A DNA stretch of 64,000 bases from Leptospira stimsonii (GCF_003545885.1 NZ_QHCT01000002.1:243501-307500); one strand, 5' to 3'. Counted from the stretch's first letter, positions 41,804-59,692 are shown. The notes: generated from the letters alone by a model not told the origin. Translations and numbers: made by a program.

Positions 41804-43445
41804 GATTACTCGAAAATAAAACCTTCTGTTCGTCCTGGGCGACATACTGATTTACCGAAGTATCATAGACCCATTTTCTTACGTTCTGAAGACGAATCGC
41901 GGCAAAACCCAAATTGATCGCGAGTTCCAGAGCGCCTTGAGAACGATCGTCCAGTTTGAATGCCTCTTTGTTTTCATCAAAACCTTTCTTCATATAATAT
42001 CCGTTCAAAAGAACCAAACTTCCGAGCGGAAGATAAACCCCGACAAAAACCCTTGAGTTGTTCGGTCCGGAATAGTTTTCGTAGTTCCCTTCCAATGCGA
42101 TCTTATAAAAATTAAAAAGGACCGTAGTATAATATCCTTTTACCTTGGGTCCGTCCGGATCTTTCAACTTCGCGGCCTCGAGTTTTGTCTGAGGAATATT
42201 ACTTTGTAAATTGCTCTGATATCTTTCCAATTCGTAAAAACTATCAAAATACATCGGAATATAATTCGCCGTCATGCTCCTATATTCCGGTTTGACCTGC
42301 ATGTAGATATCTTTTCCACCGAATCGGAAAATCGCTCCGTAGTGGGTTCCGTGCGCTCCGTCGATTTGTTTGATTTTATTTACGTCGTAGTATGGAGTCA
42401 GTTCCACGTATTTAGAACTGATAAGTTTGTATTCAAAGTCGTAACCGGAAATCGTCAGTTTTTCGACGGACTTCACAAGTGGATTGTCGTTATCATCCAC
42501 CCTGAGCTTACCGGTTGTGTCAAACTTCAACTCGGTAGGAGCCTTGTTGTCAAAGGCGGTCGTATAACCGATCGCGAAACGATTTGCAAAATGATCTTGA
42601 TTGAATAGCTCCTTCAGATTCTGGTTCTTTTCCGGTTTTTTATCGGCGGGAATCATCTCCTCTTTTTTTTCCTTCGTCTTCTGGTCTTCGATCAGCGCTC
42701 GATAGGATTCTTTTTCTTCGGCTCCAACTTCTTCGTAGACTTTTTTTCTACCGGCTTCATCGGCTACGTTCCCTTGTCCGACGGTGAGCATCGCAAACGT
42801 CTTGGATCTCCCGGTGATGATATCGAAAAGTTTGAATCCGACCGCAAAGGGACGAATATAAACCCTGGCCGAACTGACATCGCGAGTATAAATCGAGTTT
42901 GAAAAAACCTGAACTCCCCCGAAGTCGCTGTTCATGTCCGCTTGGAGACCGACGTTATAGACGTCCAATCGTTGGTTGTTGATATACCGATTTACGATCG
43001 TTCCGTGTCCGATATAACCGTCGAACATCTTCCCTAAATACGCAGAATACGTAATTTCGCCGGGTGTATATTTTCCAAACTGGCCGAACCAGATATTATT
43101 GATCAAACGAAGATAATCGCTCTTTTCGTTGTAATCAAAGGCGCGGAGCTTTCCGATCTTTGAATTCTCTTGCTTGGGTTCCACGTCATAGAGAAGAAAG
43201 TTCAAAGGAACCGTGAGCGAGGCGCCAAAGTCCCCACCAAAGTTAAAATTCGCGGTTGGTGCTACGTAAAGATAATAGTCCTTATCGTATTTATTGATCC
43301 CCATGTCGTACGTGAAAGGATCGGTAGGATGCATATATTGCCTTCCCGGCGGGGTCCAGAGCTGAGTTCCCTGTGAATAGATCCCGGAAACGGCCACGAA
43401 GAATAGGAAAAGAAAAAAGAAAAAGTATTTCGAGCTTTGGATCAT
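41793..43445 (-). CDS. Outer-membrane beta-barrel protein of unknown function
   Basis: A 550-residue exported protein: signal peptide FFFFLFLFFVAVSGIYSQ, then alternating aromatic/polar strands (YLYVAPTANFNFGGDFGASLTVPL, ELTPYYDVNKIK, GYYTTVLFNFYKIALEGNYENY) and a C-terminal phenylalanine (VLFSSNLTF), the usual barrel assembly signal. A charged insertion of about 45 residues (KEKKEEMIPADKKPEKNQNLKELF) is probably an exposed or periplasmic loop. No family is recognised. The end overlaps rsmE by 11 bases. Confidence 0.75.
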   Translation of the reverse strand: MIQSSKYFFFFLFLFFVAVSGIYSQGTQLWTPPGRQYMHPTDPFTYDMGINKYDKDYYLYVAPTANFNFGGDFGASLTVPLNFLLYDVEPKQENSKIGKLRAFDYNEKSDYLRLINNIWFGQFGKYTPGEITYSAYLGKMFDGYIGHGTIVNRYINNQRLDVYNVGLQADMNSDFGGVQVFSNSIYTRDVSSARVYIRPFAVGFKLFDIITGRSKTFAMLTVGQGNVADEAGRKKVYEEVGAEEKESYRALIEDQKTKEKKEEMIPADKKPEKNQNLKELFNQDHFANRFAIGYTTAFDNKAPTELKFDTTGKLRVDDNDNPLVKSVEKLTISGYDFEYKLISSKYVELTPYYDVNKIKQIDGAHGTHYGAIFRFGGKDIYMQVKPEYRSMTANYIPMYFDSFYELERYQSNLQSNIPQTKLEAAKLKDPDGPKVKGYYTTVLFNFYKIALEGNYENYSGPNNSRVFVGVYLPLGSLVLLNGYYMKKGFDENKEAFKLDDRSQGALELAINLGFAAIRLQNVRKWVYDTSVNQYVAQDEQKVLFSSNLTF

Positions 43446-45076
<1,631 letters not shown>

Positions 45077-45085
45077 AGGTTAGAA

Positions 45086-45155
45086 AGCCACTTTTCTTTT
45101 CCAAGCCGGTCCAAGAAAGTAACTGAAAAGTTATCCGGCGGAAAGGAAAGTGGCT
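45086..45155 (+). promoter_or_regulatory. Long nested hairpin leader directly before metX
   Basis: A 16-bp helix (45086-45101 with 45140-45155, two G-U pairs) encloses a second helix GCCGG/CCGGC (105-109 with 135-139) and a third TAACT-GAAA-AGTTA (120-124 with 129-133, extended by a G-T pair). The inner asymmetric loop is TCCAAGAAA. It ends 10 bases before the metX ATG, and the purine-rich stretch nearest to it lies in the 3' arm of the outer helix, so folding could block translation. Not a known SAM-I or SAM-II motif by eye. Confidence 0.6.
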
Positions 45156-45165
45156 AACAAATTGT

Positions 45166-46266
<1,101 letters not shown>

Positions 46267-46273
46267 TCCGATC

Positions 46274-46891
46274 ATGACTCCTCTGGAAAAAAAAACAACG
46301 ATTGATCTGACTCTCAAAGAAAGACCGGACTTCGCATACATTCTCAATCTCATTCCTTCGGGTTCGAGAGTTTTAGATCTTGGTTGTGGGAACGGCACTC
46401 TCCTTTATCTTTTAAAGGAAAAGGGAATCCGCGGTCAAGGAATCGAAAAGGACGAAGACTGTATCGTGGAATGTATCCAACGCGGAGTCTATGTTCATCA
46501 CGGTGATATCGACGAAGGACTGGAACACCATCAGGACAAACGTTTTGATTTTGTGATTCTCAACCAGACGATTCAAGAAACGAGAAACCCCGGTGAAATT
46601 CTAAAAGAATCCTTACGGATCGGAAAAAAAGTCATTGTAGCGTTTCCAAACTTCGGTCATTGGAATGTGCGCTGGACGATCTTGACGACTGGAAAAACTC
46701 CCGTAACGGACCTACTTCCCTATCGATGGTTCAACACACCGAACCTTCACTTTCTTTCTGTTTTGGATTTTATAGAATTCTGCGAGATCCAAAAATTTAA
46801 GATCGAAGACCGCGCCTACTTCCGAGACTTAAGCCGGGTTACATTCCGGCCCAACTTCTTTTCCAAACTTGCGCTTTTTGTAATCTCTTAA
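46274..46891 (+). CDS. metW: Methionine biosynthesis protein MetW
   Basis: A 205-residue SAM-dependent methyltransferase-fold protein, usually found beside metX and required for its activity in several bacteria. VLDLGCGNGTLLYLL is motif I; GIEKDEDCIVECIQRG and HGDIDEGL are MetW-specific. Its TAA stop shares bases with the ddl stop in TTAA at 46888-46891. Confidence 0.93.
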   Translation: MTPLEKKTTIDLTLKERPDFAYILNLIPSGSRVLDLGCGNGTLLYLLKEKGIRGQGIEKDEDCIVECIQRGVYVHHGDIDEGLEHHQDKRFDFVILNQTIQETRNPGEILKESLRIGKKVIVAFPNFGHWNVRWTILTTGKTPVTDLLPYRWFNTPNLHFLSVLDFIEFCEIQKFKIEDRAYFRDLSRVTFRPNFFSKLALFVIS

Positions 46892-47841
46892 GAAAGAGAA
46901 TTTTTTAATCCGATTTCAATAAGATCTGCGAAAACTTCTTCCATCGGAATGTTGGCCGCTTTCGCTTGTTGCGGAATGAGACTCGTCTCCGTCATTCCGG
47001 GTAACGTGTTCGTTTCCAAAATATGAGGTTCTCCGTTTACGATGATAAAATCGGTTCTGGAATAACCTCTACAACCCAAGGATCGGTGCGCGGAGATCGA
47101 GAGTTCCTGCACACGTTTCATCTGATCGTCCGGAATTCTTGCGGGAGTGATTTCGTTGGAACCGCCCGATTTGTATTTGGACTCGAAGTCGAAAAATTCT
47201 CCGCCTGGAACGATCTCGGTTGCGGGTAACGCGATCGTTTGTAATTCTCCGTTTCGATACCGTTCTAAAACTCCGCAAGAAACTTCCGTTCCTGAAAGGA
47301 AAGCTTGGCTCATCACTTTGGTATCGGCTTGAAATAGAGAAGCCAATTCCGTTTCGAGTTGGGATGAATCATTGATCTTATGCGTGGAAACGCTCGAGCC
47401 GCCTTCGACGGGTTTTAGAAATTGAGGGAACCCAAGACTCGCAAGTTTTGTAACCGCATCTTTGGGGGAAGATTCATACTCCACTTTCCGAATTTCAAAA
47501 AACGGAGCGACTTTCTGCCCGGATTGCAGGAAAATTTGATTTGCTCGGGTCTTATCCATAGCGATCGCGGAAGCGGTCACCCCCGATCCTGTGTATGGAA
47601 TTCCCAAAACGCTCAAAAAACCTTGAATCGATCCGTCTTCCCCCTTTCCACCGTGAAGTCCCAAAAAAACGATCTCGGCATCCAAGGACGGAAGAATCGG
47701 AGATCGTTTTACGCCGTTCCTTTTTTCAAATTCTTCCAAAAAAGAATCCGGAGAATTGACTGACTCAAATGGAAGCTCTATCCGATACTCTAAAGGAACA
47801 ACCCAGCCTCCGTCCTTGGTTAAGAGAATGGGTTTGACCGA

Positions 47842-49382
<1,541 letters not shown>

Positions 49383-49386
<4 letters not shown>

Positions 49387-50162
49387 TTGAAAATTTAAAA
49401 TCCAGATCCACCGAATTTTTTTATGCGAGCGGTTTTACGATTCTCTTGGTATATGAGAGTATTCTAAACCTTCCCTACAGTTTTTTCAAAAGAAAAGAAA
49501 TTCTGGATCAGATGTATATCACAGGAGTGGGAAGTATCTCCGTAGTATCGATCGTGGCGGTTTTTACGGGAATGATCATGTCACTGAACACCGGCTTGGG
49601 TCTAAAGGACTTCGGAGCCGAAGGACAAATCGGACTACTGATGACGATCACGCTCACGCGGGAGATGTCTCCGTTTATGACAGCCTTGATTCTTTCGGCG
49701 TCCATCGGATCCGCGATGGCGGCGGAAATTGGAACGATGAAAGTCTCCGAGGAAATCGACGCCCTCGAAGTGATGTCCATCGATCCGGTGCGTTATCTGA
49801 TCTTTCCAAGAATCCTAGGTTTTTCCGTCATGGTCCCGGTTCTTTGTGTGTATTCCACCATACTCGGAATCATCGGAGGAGCGATCGTCGGCTATTTTCA
49901 ATTAGGAATCGATTATTTTACGTATTTCAGGGATGTCTTTGATCGAGTCGCCTCCATCCCGGGACTCAAAGATTTGTATGTAGGAATTCTCAAAGGATTT
50001 ATTTTCGGAATCATCGTATCCTCGATTTCCTGTTCTCACGGATTGAGAACTTCGGGCGGAGCGATCGGAGTCGGACGAGCCACGAGAGAATCCGTTGTGA
50101 CCTCTTTCTTGATGGTCATCTTCACCGGATATATGATTACCGCCCTTCTTTATAGAGAATAG
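49383..50162 (+). CDS. mlaE: MlaE-family permease of a lipid (MCE) ABC transporter
   Basis: A 259-residue membrane protein with about five helices. [67 protein letters not shown] and the C-terminal [29 protein letters not shown] are diagnostic for MlaE permeases of glycerophospholipid transport between membranes. It starts at ATGA shared with the aromatic-repeat gene and is followed after two bases by mlaF. Confidence 0.95.
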
Positions 50163-50164
50163 AA

Positions 50165-50929
50165 ATGGAACCTCTTGCAATCGAACTCAAAAACATCCAT
50201 AAAAGTTTCGGAAGTAGAAAGATACTTTCGGGCCTGGATCTCCAAGTAAGAAAAGGAGAAACCTTAGTGATCGTCGGTCCGTCCGGAACTGGAAAATCCG
50301 TCACTCTCAAACATATCACAGGACTTCTCGAACCCGATGCCGGAGAATGTTATATCTTCGGGGAAAGTATATCCAGAGTGAATACCAAAACCAAAGAGAA
50401 GTTACGGGCAAGAATGGGGGTTCTATTTCAATCGGGAGCGTTGATCAACTGGTTGACCGTGTTCGATAACGTGGCCCTCCCATTGCGGGAACACAAACTT
50501 GCGACCGAGCAAAAGATCAAAGAGATCGTGATGGAAAAACTTAAATTAGTGGATATGGTGATCGCAAAGGATAATTTTCCGAACGATATTTCCGGAGGAA
50601 TGAAAAAAAGGGCCGGAATCGCAAGAGCCATCACTACAAATCCGGAAATCATTCTTTATGACGAACCCACTTCCGGTCTGGATCCGGTGATGTCTAACGT
50701 GATCAACGAACTCGTTCTTAAGATTCAAAAGGAAACCGGTGCCGCGCAAGTCGTAGTCACTCACGATATGTCCAGCGCCTATATGATCGCGGATCGAATC
50801 AGCTTTGTCTATAAGGGTAAAATCGTATTTACCGGAACCGCACAAGAGATCCAGAACTCGGATAACGAACTAATCCAACAATTCATTCATGGAAAGACGA
50901 AGGGTCCGATGATCCTGGAAACAAAATAG
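50165..50929 (+). CDS. mlaF: MlaF-family ATP-binding protein
   Basis: A 254-residue ATPase that powers the MlaE permease. Walker [11 protein letters not shown]-loop [18 protein letters not shown] (MlaF-type), signature [14 protein letters not shown] and Walker [13 protein letters not shown] are present. It lies two bases after mlaE and 33 bases before mlaD. The ribosome site overlaps the end of mlaE. Confidence 0.95.
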   Translation: MEPLAIELKNIHKSFGSRKILSGLDLQVRKGETLVIVGPSGTGKSVTLKHITGLLEPDAGECYIFGESISRVNTKTKEKLRARMGVLFQSGALINWLTVFDNVALPLREHKLATEQKIKEIVMEKLKLVDMVIAKDNFPNDISGGMKKRAGIARAITTNPEIILYDEPTSGLDPVMSNVINELVLKIQKETGAAQVVVTHDMSSAYMIADRISFVYKGKIVFTGTAQEIQNSDNELIQQFIHGKTKGPMILETK

Positions 50930-50962
50930 AATCGATCGAAAGATCCATTAGGAGAAACGAAT

Positions 50963-51712
<750 letters not shown>

Positions 51713-51742
51713 TATTCTAATTTATTTTTATTCTATATTATA

Positions 51743-52618
51743 ATGAATCAATATACTATTTCCATAATCGGAACAGGAATCATGGGGCGAGGAATAGCCT
51801 CGAATCTATTAAACGCAGGATACAAGGTTCGACTTTACGCAAGGAACACCGAAAAGATCAGGGATCTCAAAAATGAAAATTCTGAAATCTTCACGACGTC
51901 CACACAAGCGGCTAAAGAAAGCGATCTGGTCATTCTTTGTCTTACCGAAGACGAAGTCGTGGAAAAGGAAGTCTTACGATCGGGTTTATTGGAAACAAAG
52001 CCGAAAGTAATCCTGGATTGCGGAACCACTTCTCTTCCCTTGACCATTCGTTTAGCGAAAGAATGTGCCGAAAGAAAAATTCGTTTTTATGATTCTCCGA
52101 TGACCGGATCTAAAAACGCGGCAAGAGACGGCCAGATTCTTTTTATGATCGGAGCCAGGAAAGAAGAAGTCACAGACGTTCAATTCTTCTTGGATACTTG
52201 TGGAAAGAATACGGTCTATTGTGGAAAAGTTGGAGACGGACAAAAGGCAAAACTTGCATTGAACATGATCCAAGCGGGAATCTTCGAAGTTTATATGGAA
52301 GGATTTGCGCTCGCTCAGAATTCCGGAGTTGACGCTGAAATTCTAAAAGACATTCTTCTTCAATCTGCGGCAAAATCCGGAATCGCAGAATTCAAGTTTC
52401 CTTTCGTGTTCAGCGGAAACTACGAAACACACTTCTCACTCAAAAATATGAGAAAAGACGTCTTTCACGCGATCGAACTCGCGAAAGAATCCCAAACGGA
52501 TTTGTCCCTTTGCCAAAATCTTCCTTCGATCTACGACAAAGGAATGAACGCCGGATACGGCGAAAACGACTTCTGCAGTCTCAACGAAGTTACAGCGAAG
52601 ATCCGTCCTCCCAAATGA
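51743..52618 (+). CDS. NAD(P)-dependent 3-hydroxyisobutyrate dehydrogenase-family protein
   Basis: A 291-residue beta-hydroxyacid dehydrogenase. The Rossmann motif is [13 protein letters not shown]; the substrate segment is [16 protein letters not shown], and the catalytic lysine is in [12 protein letters not shown]. The substrate (hydroxyisobutyrate, tartronate semialdehyde, succinic semialdehyde or similar) cannot be told. It begins 30 bases after mlaD with TATTATA directly before the ATG and no ribosome site. Its end overlaps the convergent GDYXXLXY gene by 29 bases. Confidence 0.88.
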   Translation: MNQYTISIIGTGIMGRGIASNLLNAGYKVRLYARNTEKIRDLKNENSEIFTTSTQAAKESDLVILCLTEDEVVEKEVLRSGLLETKPKVILDCGTTSLPLTIRLAKECAERKIRFYDSPMTGSKNAARDGQILFMIGARKEEVTDVQFFLDTCGKNTVYCGKVGDGQKAKLALNMIQAGIFEVYMEGFALAQNSGVDAEILKDILLQSAAKSGIAEFKFPFVFSGNYETHFSLKNMRKDVFHAIELAKESQTDLSLCQNLPSIYDKGMNAGYGENDFCSLNEVTAKIRPPK

Positions 52619-53135
52619 GAGCGTCGGTGATTGCTCTTCCCTCCGTATCCACTTTCAAACGGATGTGAACTCCCTTCTCCTTACGAAGACGTGCTTCGTA
52701 TTCGCCGGCCTTTTGCTCGTTCACGTAGTATCTTTCATTCCCGATCTTAAATCTTCCGGAATTGCAACTACCACGAAGATAAACCCTACAAAGATCTCGA
52801 CTCTTCAGAGTATCGGGGTCGCAGTTTTCCACAAAAAATCCTTCCCCTTCCAGAATCTTTCCGGAATGCGAATAACAGACACAATGCGATTCTTCGGTTT
52901 TCGTTTTTCTTCGAATCGTTTCTCGATTCGAATCCGAACATAGGATTTCGGTTTGGTATGAAATACTATAACGAAGGTAGTGGCCCGAAAGCAAATCCCT
53001 CGGGTCATAACCTTGAATGGGAAGAATCAATTCTTTCCCGGATTTCTTTCCAAATTCTAAATATACAATTTCCGCCGCGAAGAATAAGACCGGAATTCCA
53101 AACGAAACGAGCAACAAATATTTTAGAATTCTCAT
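52590..53135 (-). CDS. GDYXXLXY-domain membrane protein
   Basis: 181 residues with one N-terminal helix ([21 protein letters not shown]) and the motif [17 protein letters not shown], the core of the GDYXXLXY family (PF14345). It contains several cysteines ([28 protein letters not shown]). Its start overlaps the DUF2157 gene by four bases; such pairs are common in bacteria. Function is unknown. The end overlaps the dehydrogenase by 29 bases. Confidence 0.85.
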   Translation of the reverse strand: MRILKYLLLVSFGIPVLFFAAEIVYLEFGKKSGKELILPIQGYDPRDLLSGHYLRYSISYQTEILCSDSNRETIRRKTKTEESHCVCYSHSGKILEGEGFFVENCDPDTLKSRDLCRVYLRGSCNSGRFKIGNERYYVNEQKAGEYEARLRKEKGVHIRLKVDTEGRAITDALIWEDGSSL

Positions 53136-54304
53136 TCTTCTCCTCCGAGTAAGGTACGAACCTTACCCTTGTATTTTATGTATCCGATCGTAAGCCCGAT
53201 GATCAGCGCCCCGGAAAGAATCAAACCGAAGCCGGTATACGTCAAGGAGCCAAAGACGTCGAAGTAAAAAAACAAAAACCGAATTCCGATGATCGCGATG
53301 GAAAGATCGAAGATTTTTTTATGGGAACGAAACGCGGAAGCGATTCCCAACCAAAAAAGAATAAATAGGAACGCCGGAATCAATGAAATCGAATAGTTCC
53401 AAACATGGGAAAGGAACGAAACGGCTTGCACGTATTGAAACGGAAATGGGAAGTAAAGAAGGAAAAAGAACACCGCGCTGAAAACAAGAGATCTTTTTTG
53501 ACTCTTCGAAAATTCGGAGTTAGAAATCAAAAGATACGCGGCCGGAAAAAGAGAAAGCAAACGCAACGTTAGACGGAACCAAGAGAAGTCGGCACCCAAA
53601 AAGATCCAACCTAAATTCTCCGGAGATTCCGGCGGTCTTTTTTCCAAGAACCCCTGGAAGGAACTTCCCGCGATTAAAAACAAAACGGTCCAAAGAAACA
53701 AAGTCCCCTTTCTCGAATCCAAAGCAAACTTCTCGGTCGCTAACCAAAGCGTAAAGTATCCAATCGTGGAAAGATAGAAGTATTCGGTCCAATAACGCGT
53801 CTCAAGAGAATATTCCTTATCGAAAATCCAACCCGTGACAAAAATCTGAAAACCGATCAGCCAGAGATGCAGAAACGTTTTCGAATCCGTCGAAATCAAA
53901 AATAAGAAATTGAGAATACACCAAAGCATCGCCGCTTCGTAGTATTTTCCTTCGAGATTATACACCTGGGAAATCAGACCGATCATTCCCAAGATCAGAA
54001 TCGAATTGAGAACGATGAATACCGTCAAAAGATTCGGATTCTCTCGTTTCAAAAATCCGGCGACCCCGATGGAAGTCAAAACGAGGAGAGCGGCGCCTAA
54101 CTTCACGAAATCCGGAATTTCTTCCCAATTTGCCGCAATGACTGCGATGATCCCGATTCCGATCACCACAACTCCTAAAATTAGAAAAGAATAATATAAG
54201 TAAGGAGTTTTTCTGTTTTCTTCAAAACGAAGAATCGATTCGGATTGTTCCGAACCGATCAAACCCGCTTCCACCCATTTTTTTAGTTTGTGTTCCAGGC
54301 GCAT
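53132..54304 (-). CDS. DUF2157-family membrane protein
   Basis: A polytopic protein with about ten membrane helices, opening with [22 protein letters not shown], the DUF2157 signature, then [23 protein letters not shown]. The start is set at the ATG at 54304, giving 390 residues; a TTG upstream at 54430 would add 42 residues and is less likely. It is coupled to the GDYXXLXY gene by a four-base overlap, which suggests the two act together at the membrane. Function is unknown. Confidence 0.8.
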   Translation of the reverse strand: MRLEHKLKKWVEAGLIGSEQSESILRFEENRKTPYLYYSFLILGVVVIGIGIIAVIAANWEEIPDFVKLGAALLVLTSIGVAGFLKRENPNLLTVFIVLNSILILGMIGLISQVYNLEGKYYEAAMLWCILNFLFLISTDSKTFLHLWLIGFQIFVTGWIFDKEYSLETRYWTEYFYLSTIGYFTLWLATEKFALDSRKGTLFLWTVLFLIAGSSFQGFLEKRPPESPENLGWIFLGADFSWFRLTLRLLSLFPAAYLLISNSEFSKSQKRSLVFSAVFFFLLYFPFPFQYVQAVSFLSHVWNYSISLIPAFLFILFWLGIASAFRSHKKIFDLSIAIIGIRFLFFYFDVFGSLTYTGFGLILSGALIIGLTIGYIKYKGKVRTLLGGEE

Positions 54305-54608
54305 AGATGGAGAAACTTTATCTGTGCCAAACAGGAATACAAGAAGTTTTTCCCATTCTCCTTTCCACTTCTGACAAACGGTGATTCGATACGGATTGAA
54401 GGAAGTGTCCGTGGCGAGCAATGATCTCAAAGAAGAATTGTTTTGGGAACCTTTCTTTCTCCCTCAAAAGAAAAATCTGGAATCAAATTCCCCTCAGATC
54501 ATTTGGAAAAGCTGAGACTTTCCTTCATTCCGACTATCACATGTTTTCAGAAAGAATGGGGAACGAAGCGCGGTGCACGGACGTTCCACTCAAGAAAGGT
54601 AAGATGAA
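54305..54608. other. Intergenic region
   Basis: About 300 bases upstream of the DUF2157 gene and downstream of the M48 gene, both on the minus strand. It should hold the DUF2157 promoter. No structure or gene was recognised. Confidence 0.35.
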
Positions 54609-55466
54609 TTATTCTCTTTCGCCGAACGCGCGTTTCATGACGGATTGATAACGGGCCGAGTAGAGATTTTCCGGAGTAGCTTTCGGATTTCCGATTTTGT
54701 CCAAACGTTTTTGGTTCTCTGCGATTCGCTCCTCGTTCAAGGGGTGTGTGGATAAAAATTTGATCACTCGTTTGTCCGGATCCACTCCACCTTCTTCCTT
54801 TTCCTTCTTTTCAATGAGGACAAAAAAAGATTCAAGAGCACCCGGATAGTATTTTGTGGATTTTAAATATTCGAAACTCATCTCGTCGGCTTCGGCCTCG
54901 GCGGAACGACTGTTTGCAAGAGTCAGAATTTCCCCTCCTACTCTAGACCCCAAGTTAATGAGGTTGGCCGCTTCCGAACCTAAAAAAATCGTGAGTCCGA
55001 TATAGATCGTGAAGTAAATTCCAAGCGAACTGATGATCTGTTTTACGGAATGTCTTTTTTCAGCGTGGGCGATTTCGTGGGCAAGAATCGCCGCGAGCGT
55101 CGCTTCGTCTTGAATCAACTTTAAAAGGCCGGTATAAACAAAAATATAGCCTCCCGGAGTGCAGACCGCGTTGATCGTGTCATCGTCGTCGAGAATGGAA
55201 ATCTTATAAGGAAATTCTTTTTTGTATTGGATCTTATCCGATTTCAAAATTTTATCGGCGACGGACTTCACATACTTTTCCAGAACCGCGTTTTTAAGAA
55301 TCCGCATTCCTTCTTTTCCGTCTTTTGCGTTTTCTAAAAACGACTTTCCGATCTGAAGATCCAACTCGATCGGAACGACGGAATCGATGATGACCCCGCA
55401 ACCCCAGAAGGAAACCACGCTTATGAATAGAGCCAACTTCACTACGATCTTTTTCATACGAAACAT
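54609..55466 (-). CDS. M48-family metalloprotease lipoprotein
   Basis: A 285-residue secreted zinc protease. A lipoprotein signal ([20 protein letters not shown]) ends at a lipidated cysteine; zinc site HEIAH sits in [17 protein letters not shown], with the third ligand in [10 protein letters not shown] central hydrophobic stretch is present. It resembles the BepA/LoiP group of periplasmic peptidases involved in outer-membrane quality control. The start is placed at 55466, where AAAAGA precedes an ATG; a frame open to 55511 starts with TTG and is not favoured. It follows the DUF2797 gene by 37 bases. Confidence 0.9.
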   Translation of the reverse strand: MFRMKKIVVKLALFISVVSFWGCGVIIDSVVPIELDLQIGKSFLENAKDGKEGMRILKNAVLEKYVKSVADKILKSDKIQYKKEFPYKISILDDDDTINAVCTPGGYIFVYTGLLKLIQDEATLAAILAHEIAHAEKRHSVKQIISSLGIYFTIYIGLTIFLGSEAANLINLGSRVGGEILTLANSRSAEAEADEMSFEYLKSTKYYPGALESFFVLIEKKEKEEGGVDPDKRVIKFLSTHPLNEERIAENQKRLDKIGNPKATPENLYSARYQSVMKRAFGERE

Positions 55467-55503
55467 TCTTTTCGAGAAGGAAGTTAGAATCATAGCAGAA
55501 TTT

Positions 55504-56355
55504 TTACTCAACGCTCAGTGTCGCTTCGTATCCGCCATAAGCGCGGATGTTGATCACGCCGGATTGAAAGAGGAGATATTGTCCTTTGATTCCGGTGAGA
55601 ATGTCTTCGATGACGAGATTTTTTTCGGGAGAAAGAGAGAGAATTTTCTCGGGAAAGTGTAGAACCGGATAACGAATCACAGTCGGTTTTTCCTGAGGCG
55701 ATACGCGATAGTCGAGATCAAAATCCAAGTCCTCGATCTTTTGTAAGAATTCTTTTTTTCTTTCGGAAAGGTCGATCGGCTCCGGATCCCCGGCGACCAT
55801 CTTCTGCCAGGTCGTTCGATCGGACAAAACTTTCGAGAGCTCCTTTTCGATAATTCCCGCGTCCCTTCTCGAACCGACCTCGACGAGAGGAATTCCTTGA
55901 ACAGCGCCTTGATCCACCCAGCGATTGGACACCGGATTCTCCTTTGTGATTCCAACCTTGATCGCGGAACTATTCGCCAAATAGACCGTATGCGGTCGAA
56001 AACAATGAGAATCACCCCAATCCGGCTGGCGACAAGTACCGAGATGATAGTGACATGTATCGGGTCTTAGAATACAGAGATCGTTTTCCGCCAAGGTTTG
56101 AAAACAAGTAAAACAGTTTCCTTGGTTGAAACTTTTTTTAGTGATCCGTCCGCAGGAAACACAACGGATTTTCCCGGTAAACGCGAGTTTGTATTTTTTA
56201 CCGAGAGAATTTAGAATATTAGAATCTTCTTGTATATGACTTTCCTGTTTTTCGGAAGATTCCGAGTCGTAGGTCGCCCAGTTCCAGATATAACGAACCG
56301 GATCGATTCCGTCGTGATCCATCATTCTCAGAAAACCGGACGCGACTTGTTTCAT
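55504..56355 (-). CDS. DUF2797-family protein
   Basis: 283 residues, cytoplasmic. N-terminal cysteine pairs ([23 protein letters not shown]) suggest a zinc-binding module; [30 protein letters not shown] resembles the start of GIY-YIG nuclease folds, as in DUF2797 proteins. Its role is unknown; nuclease activity is not assumed. The start overlaps the preceding gene by four bases. Confidence 0.75.
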   Translation of the reverse strand: MKQVASGFLRMMDHDGIDPVRYIWNWATYDSESSEKQESHIQEDSNILNSLGKKYKLAFTGKIRCVSCGRITKKSFNQGNCFTCFQTLAENDLCILRPDTCHYHLGTCRQPDWGDSHCFRPHTVYLANSSAIKVGITKENPVSNRWVDQGAVQGIPLVEVGSRRDAGIIEKELSKVLSDRTTWQKMVAGDPEPIDLSERKKEFLQKIEDLDFDLDYRVSPQEKPTVIRYPVLHFPEKILSLSPEKNLVIEDILTGIKGQYLLFQSGVINIRAYGGYEATLSVE

Positions 56356-56945
56356 GGAAAAAGGATTTCCCTTCCTGAGAGCGGTCTTAGAATCGGATCC
56401 ACTTTCACTTCCAGGATCCCGTTCAACTTCGAACCAGACCAGTCAAAAATCAAAATTCGATCCTGGAATTCGTAGTGGCTTAAGTGACCGTTCGTAAGAT
56501 AAAAAGCACGGAGAGAATCTCCAGGATTTTCGTCCGAGGTGATTTGAACCACATTCTTACCGGCGATCGTAGTTCCAGTATAGAGTTGAATATTCTTATA
56601 ATCCTTAGAAATCGAATTGGGACTCGAATCGATATTTGCGGAAGAATCCGGAACCGAAGACGGATGTTGATGGCGAAGCAATCCGCAGAAAAAAGGTCCC
56701 GGAAGCTCGGGAACGGTAACGTGACAATTCGATTTTTCCCAGAGTTGTTCCTGACTCGTGGGATAAACTCCACGAAGACTTTGGGCGACCTTCGCGAACG
56801 TATAATACTTCAATCGTCCGATCAACTCTCGGAGCTGATACTCCTTCCAGGAATGTCCGTCCGCTGTCAGAGAAACATTCAAAAAGAAGAATAGAATAAA
56901 AAGAAAAATCGTTCGAATGGAATTGATTCTCATCATCGTTTTCAT
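56352..56945 (-). CDS. Exported hypothetical protein
   Basis: 197 residues: signal peptide ([19 protein letters not shown]) and an unrecognised domain with two cysteines ([16 protein letters not shown]). The start is the ATG at 56945, one base after the NamZ-type gene stop. It ends four bases into the DUF2797 gene. The three genes (NamZ-type, this, DUF2797) are in one run. Function is unknown. Confidence 0.65.
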   Translation of the reverse strand: MKTMMRINSIRTIFLFILFFFLNVSLTADGHSWKEYQLRELIGRLKYYTFAKVAQSLRGVYPTSQEQLWEKSNCHVTVPELPGPFFCGLLRHQHPSSVPDSSANIDSSPNSISKDYKNIQLYTGTTIAGKNVVQITSDENPGDSLRAFYLTNGHLSHYEFQDRILIFDWSGSKLNGILEVKVDPILRPLSGREILFP

Positions 56946-56946
56946 T

Positions 56947-58212
<1,266 letters not shown>

Positions 58213-58277
58213 CCGAAAATTCCTATTTTGTTTAAGAAAATCCCTCAAACCTATTCTTCAAGGAGAAAAACGACAAA

Positions 58278-59516
58278 ATGAATCGTTTCCCTACCATCAG
58301 GCTCATCGCGGCCTTAGCAGTTATTACGTTCGCAGTCAACTGCGGTTCTTCCGGTTCCACTCGTGGAAAGAAAAAAGAATTCTACGAAAAAGAAGGTAAC
58401 AAAGTTACCGTAATCGGAGAAGCTCCTATCTACAACGGAGACAAACAGATCGCAAAACAAAGAGCTCTGAAAGACGCAAAAATCAACGCAGTTCGAAAGG
58501 TGATCGGAGAAGAAATCAGCAACAAGAGCAAGGCATCTGACGGAGAAAGCTTAGGTTCTAGCCTTCTTTCTAAGACCGACGCTTTCGTGAAAAGTTATGA
58601 CATCATTGACGAAGCGGAAGGAAAGATCGATACACAACCGATGTTGAAACTCACCGTAAGATGTGAAGTGGAAGAATCGAAGATCTCCACCGCGGTTGAC
58701 AACCTTCTCGCAGACGTTGGAAATCCAAGAGTTGCGGTTTTAGTTCTTGGAAACGTTGCGGGAGTTCCCGTGTTTCCTGCCGGTCCGAACAATTTCGGAG
58801 AAGCGGAAATCATCAAAGCTCTCAAGAAGAATGGTAACAAGATCATTGATCCAGCTTTGACCGCAAAAAAAGTGAGTAAGAATCAAGTGGATCCGGAGAA
58901 AGTCGAAGGTTCCCCTCTGATTAAGATTCTCGCGGAAGCACTTCAAGCGGAAGTATTGGTTTTGGGAACCGTAGAAACGGAAGACCAACAACCTCTGGAC
59001 TCCGTAAACGGAAAGGCTCTCGAAAGAACCATCTACAACACGGCGGCTACCGGAACTTACAAAGTAGTTCTTCTTTGGGGTGATGGAAAGATCGTGGATA
59101 GCGGAACGGCAGATGGACGCGGTGCGGACATCACTCAAAAAGTTTCCAGAGAAAAAGCGATTTCCGAATGGGCGGCATCCGTTTCCAAAAAAGTAAACAC
59201 ACAACTAAAAGAAGAATGGTTCAACCTCACTGAAAACAATCCGATCGTTTTAAAATTCACCGGTTTGAACGCGGACGAAGCTACGAAATTCAAAGATGAC
59301 CTGACTGAATTTACCGCCGCAAAAGAAGTAAACGTAAGAACTTCCGATACGAACGGTTCCGAGTGGGAAGTAATCTATCCAGGAAAAGATTCCCTCTTTC
59401 AAGAAGAATTGGTCTATAAAAAAGACAGAGGATTTTCTTTCTTATCCAGCAAGTCATTAGAAGTAAAATCGGCAACGCGAGGCGTTGTGACTTTAGAATT
59501 CAAACCTCTGAAGTAA
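58278..59516 (+). CDS. lipL46: Lipoprotein LipL46
   Basis: A 412-residue lipoprotein with signal [22 protein letters not shown] and Cys22 as lipid site. The mature part has a LPP20/DUF4384-like alternation ([43 protein letters not shown]) and a C-terminal beta region. Length and overall sequence match what I recall of leptospiral LipL46, a surface-associated lipoprotein. AAGGAG precedes the ATG. A strong terminator follows at 59541. Confidence 0.75.
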   Translation: MNRFPTIRLIAALAVITFAVNCGSSGSTRGKKKEFYEKEGNKVTVIGEAPIYNGDKQIAKQRALKDAKINAVRKVIGEEISNKSKASDGESLGSSLLSKTDAFVKSYDIIDEAEGKIDTQPMLKLTVRCEVEESKISTAVDNLLADVGNPRVAVLVLGNVAGVPVFPAGPNNFGEAEIIKALKKNGNKIIDPALTAKKVSKNQVDPEKVEGSPLIKILAEALQAEVLVLGTVETEDQQPLDSVNGKALERTIYNTAATGTYKVVLLWGDGKIVDSGTADGRGADITQKVSREKAISEWAASVSKKVNTQLKEEWFNLTENNPIVLKFTGLNADEATKFKDDLTEFTAAKEVNVRTSDTNGSEWEVIYPGKDSLFQEELVYKKDRGFSFLSSKSLEVKSATRGVVTLEFKPLK

Positions 59517-59540
59517 AAAATTTATTTCTAATTCGAGATT

Positions 59541-59578
59541 AAAAAATGCCCGGGAAGTTTTTTTCCGGGCATTTTTTT
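59541..59578 (+). terminator. Rho-independent terminator after lipL46
   Basis: AAAAAATGCCCGG and CCGGGCATTTTTT form a 13-bp helix with a loop of GAAGTTTTTTT; the right arm continues into T-rich sequence. Confidence 0.88.
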
Positions 59579-59692
59579 ACCCGCGCGCCATTCTGTAGAA
59601 CTTATCGTTTTTTCGAAAAAGAAAAACTTCCAGTTTTAAAATATTCTCTGCTAAAGAAAGCTTCAAAAAGATTTGAAACTCTGATACGGATT

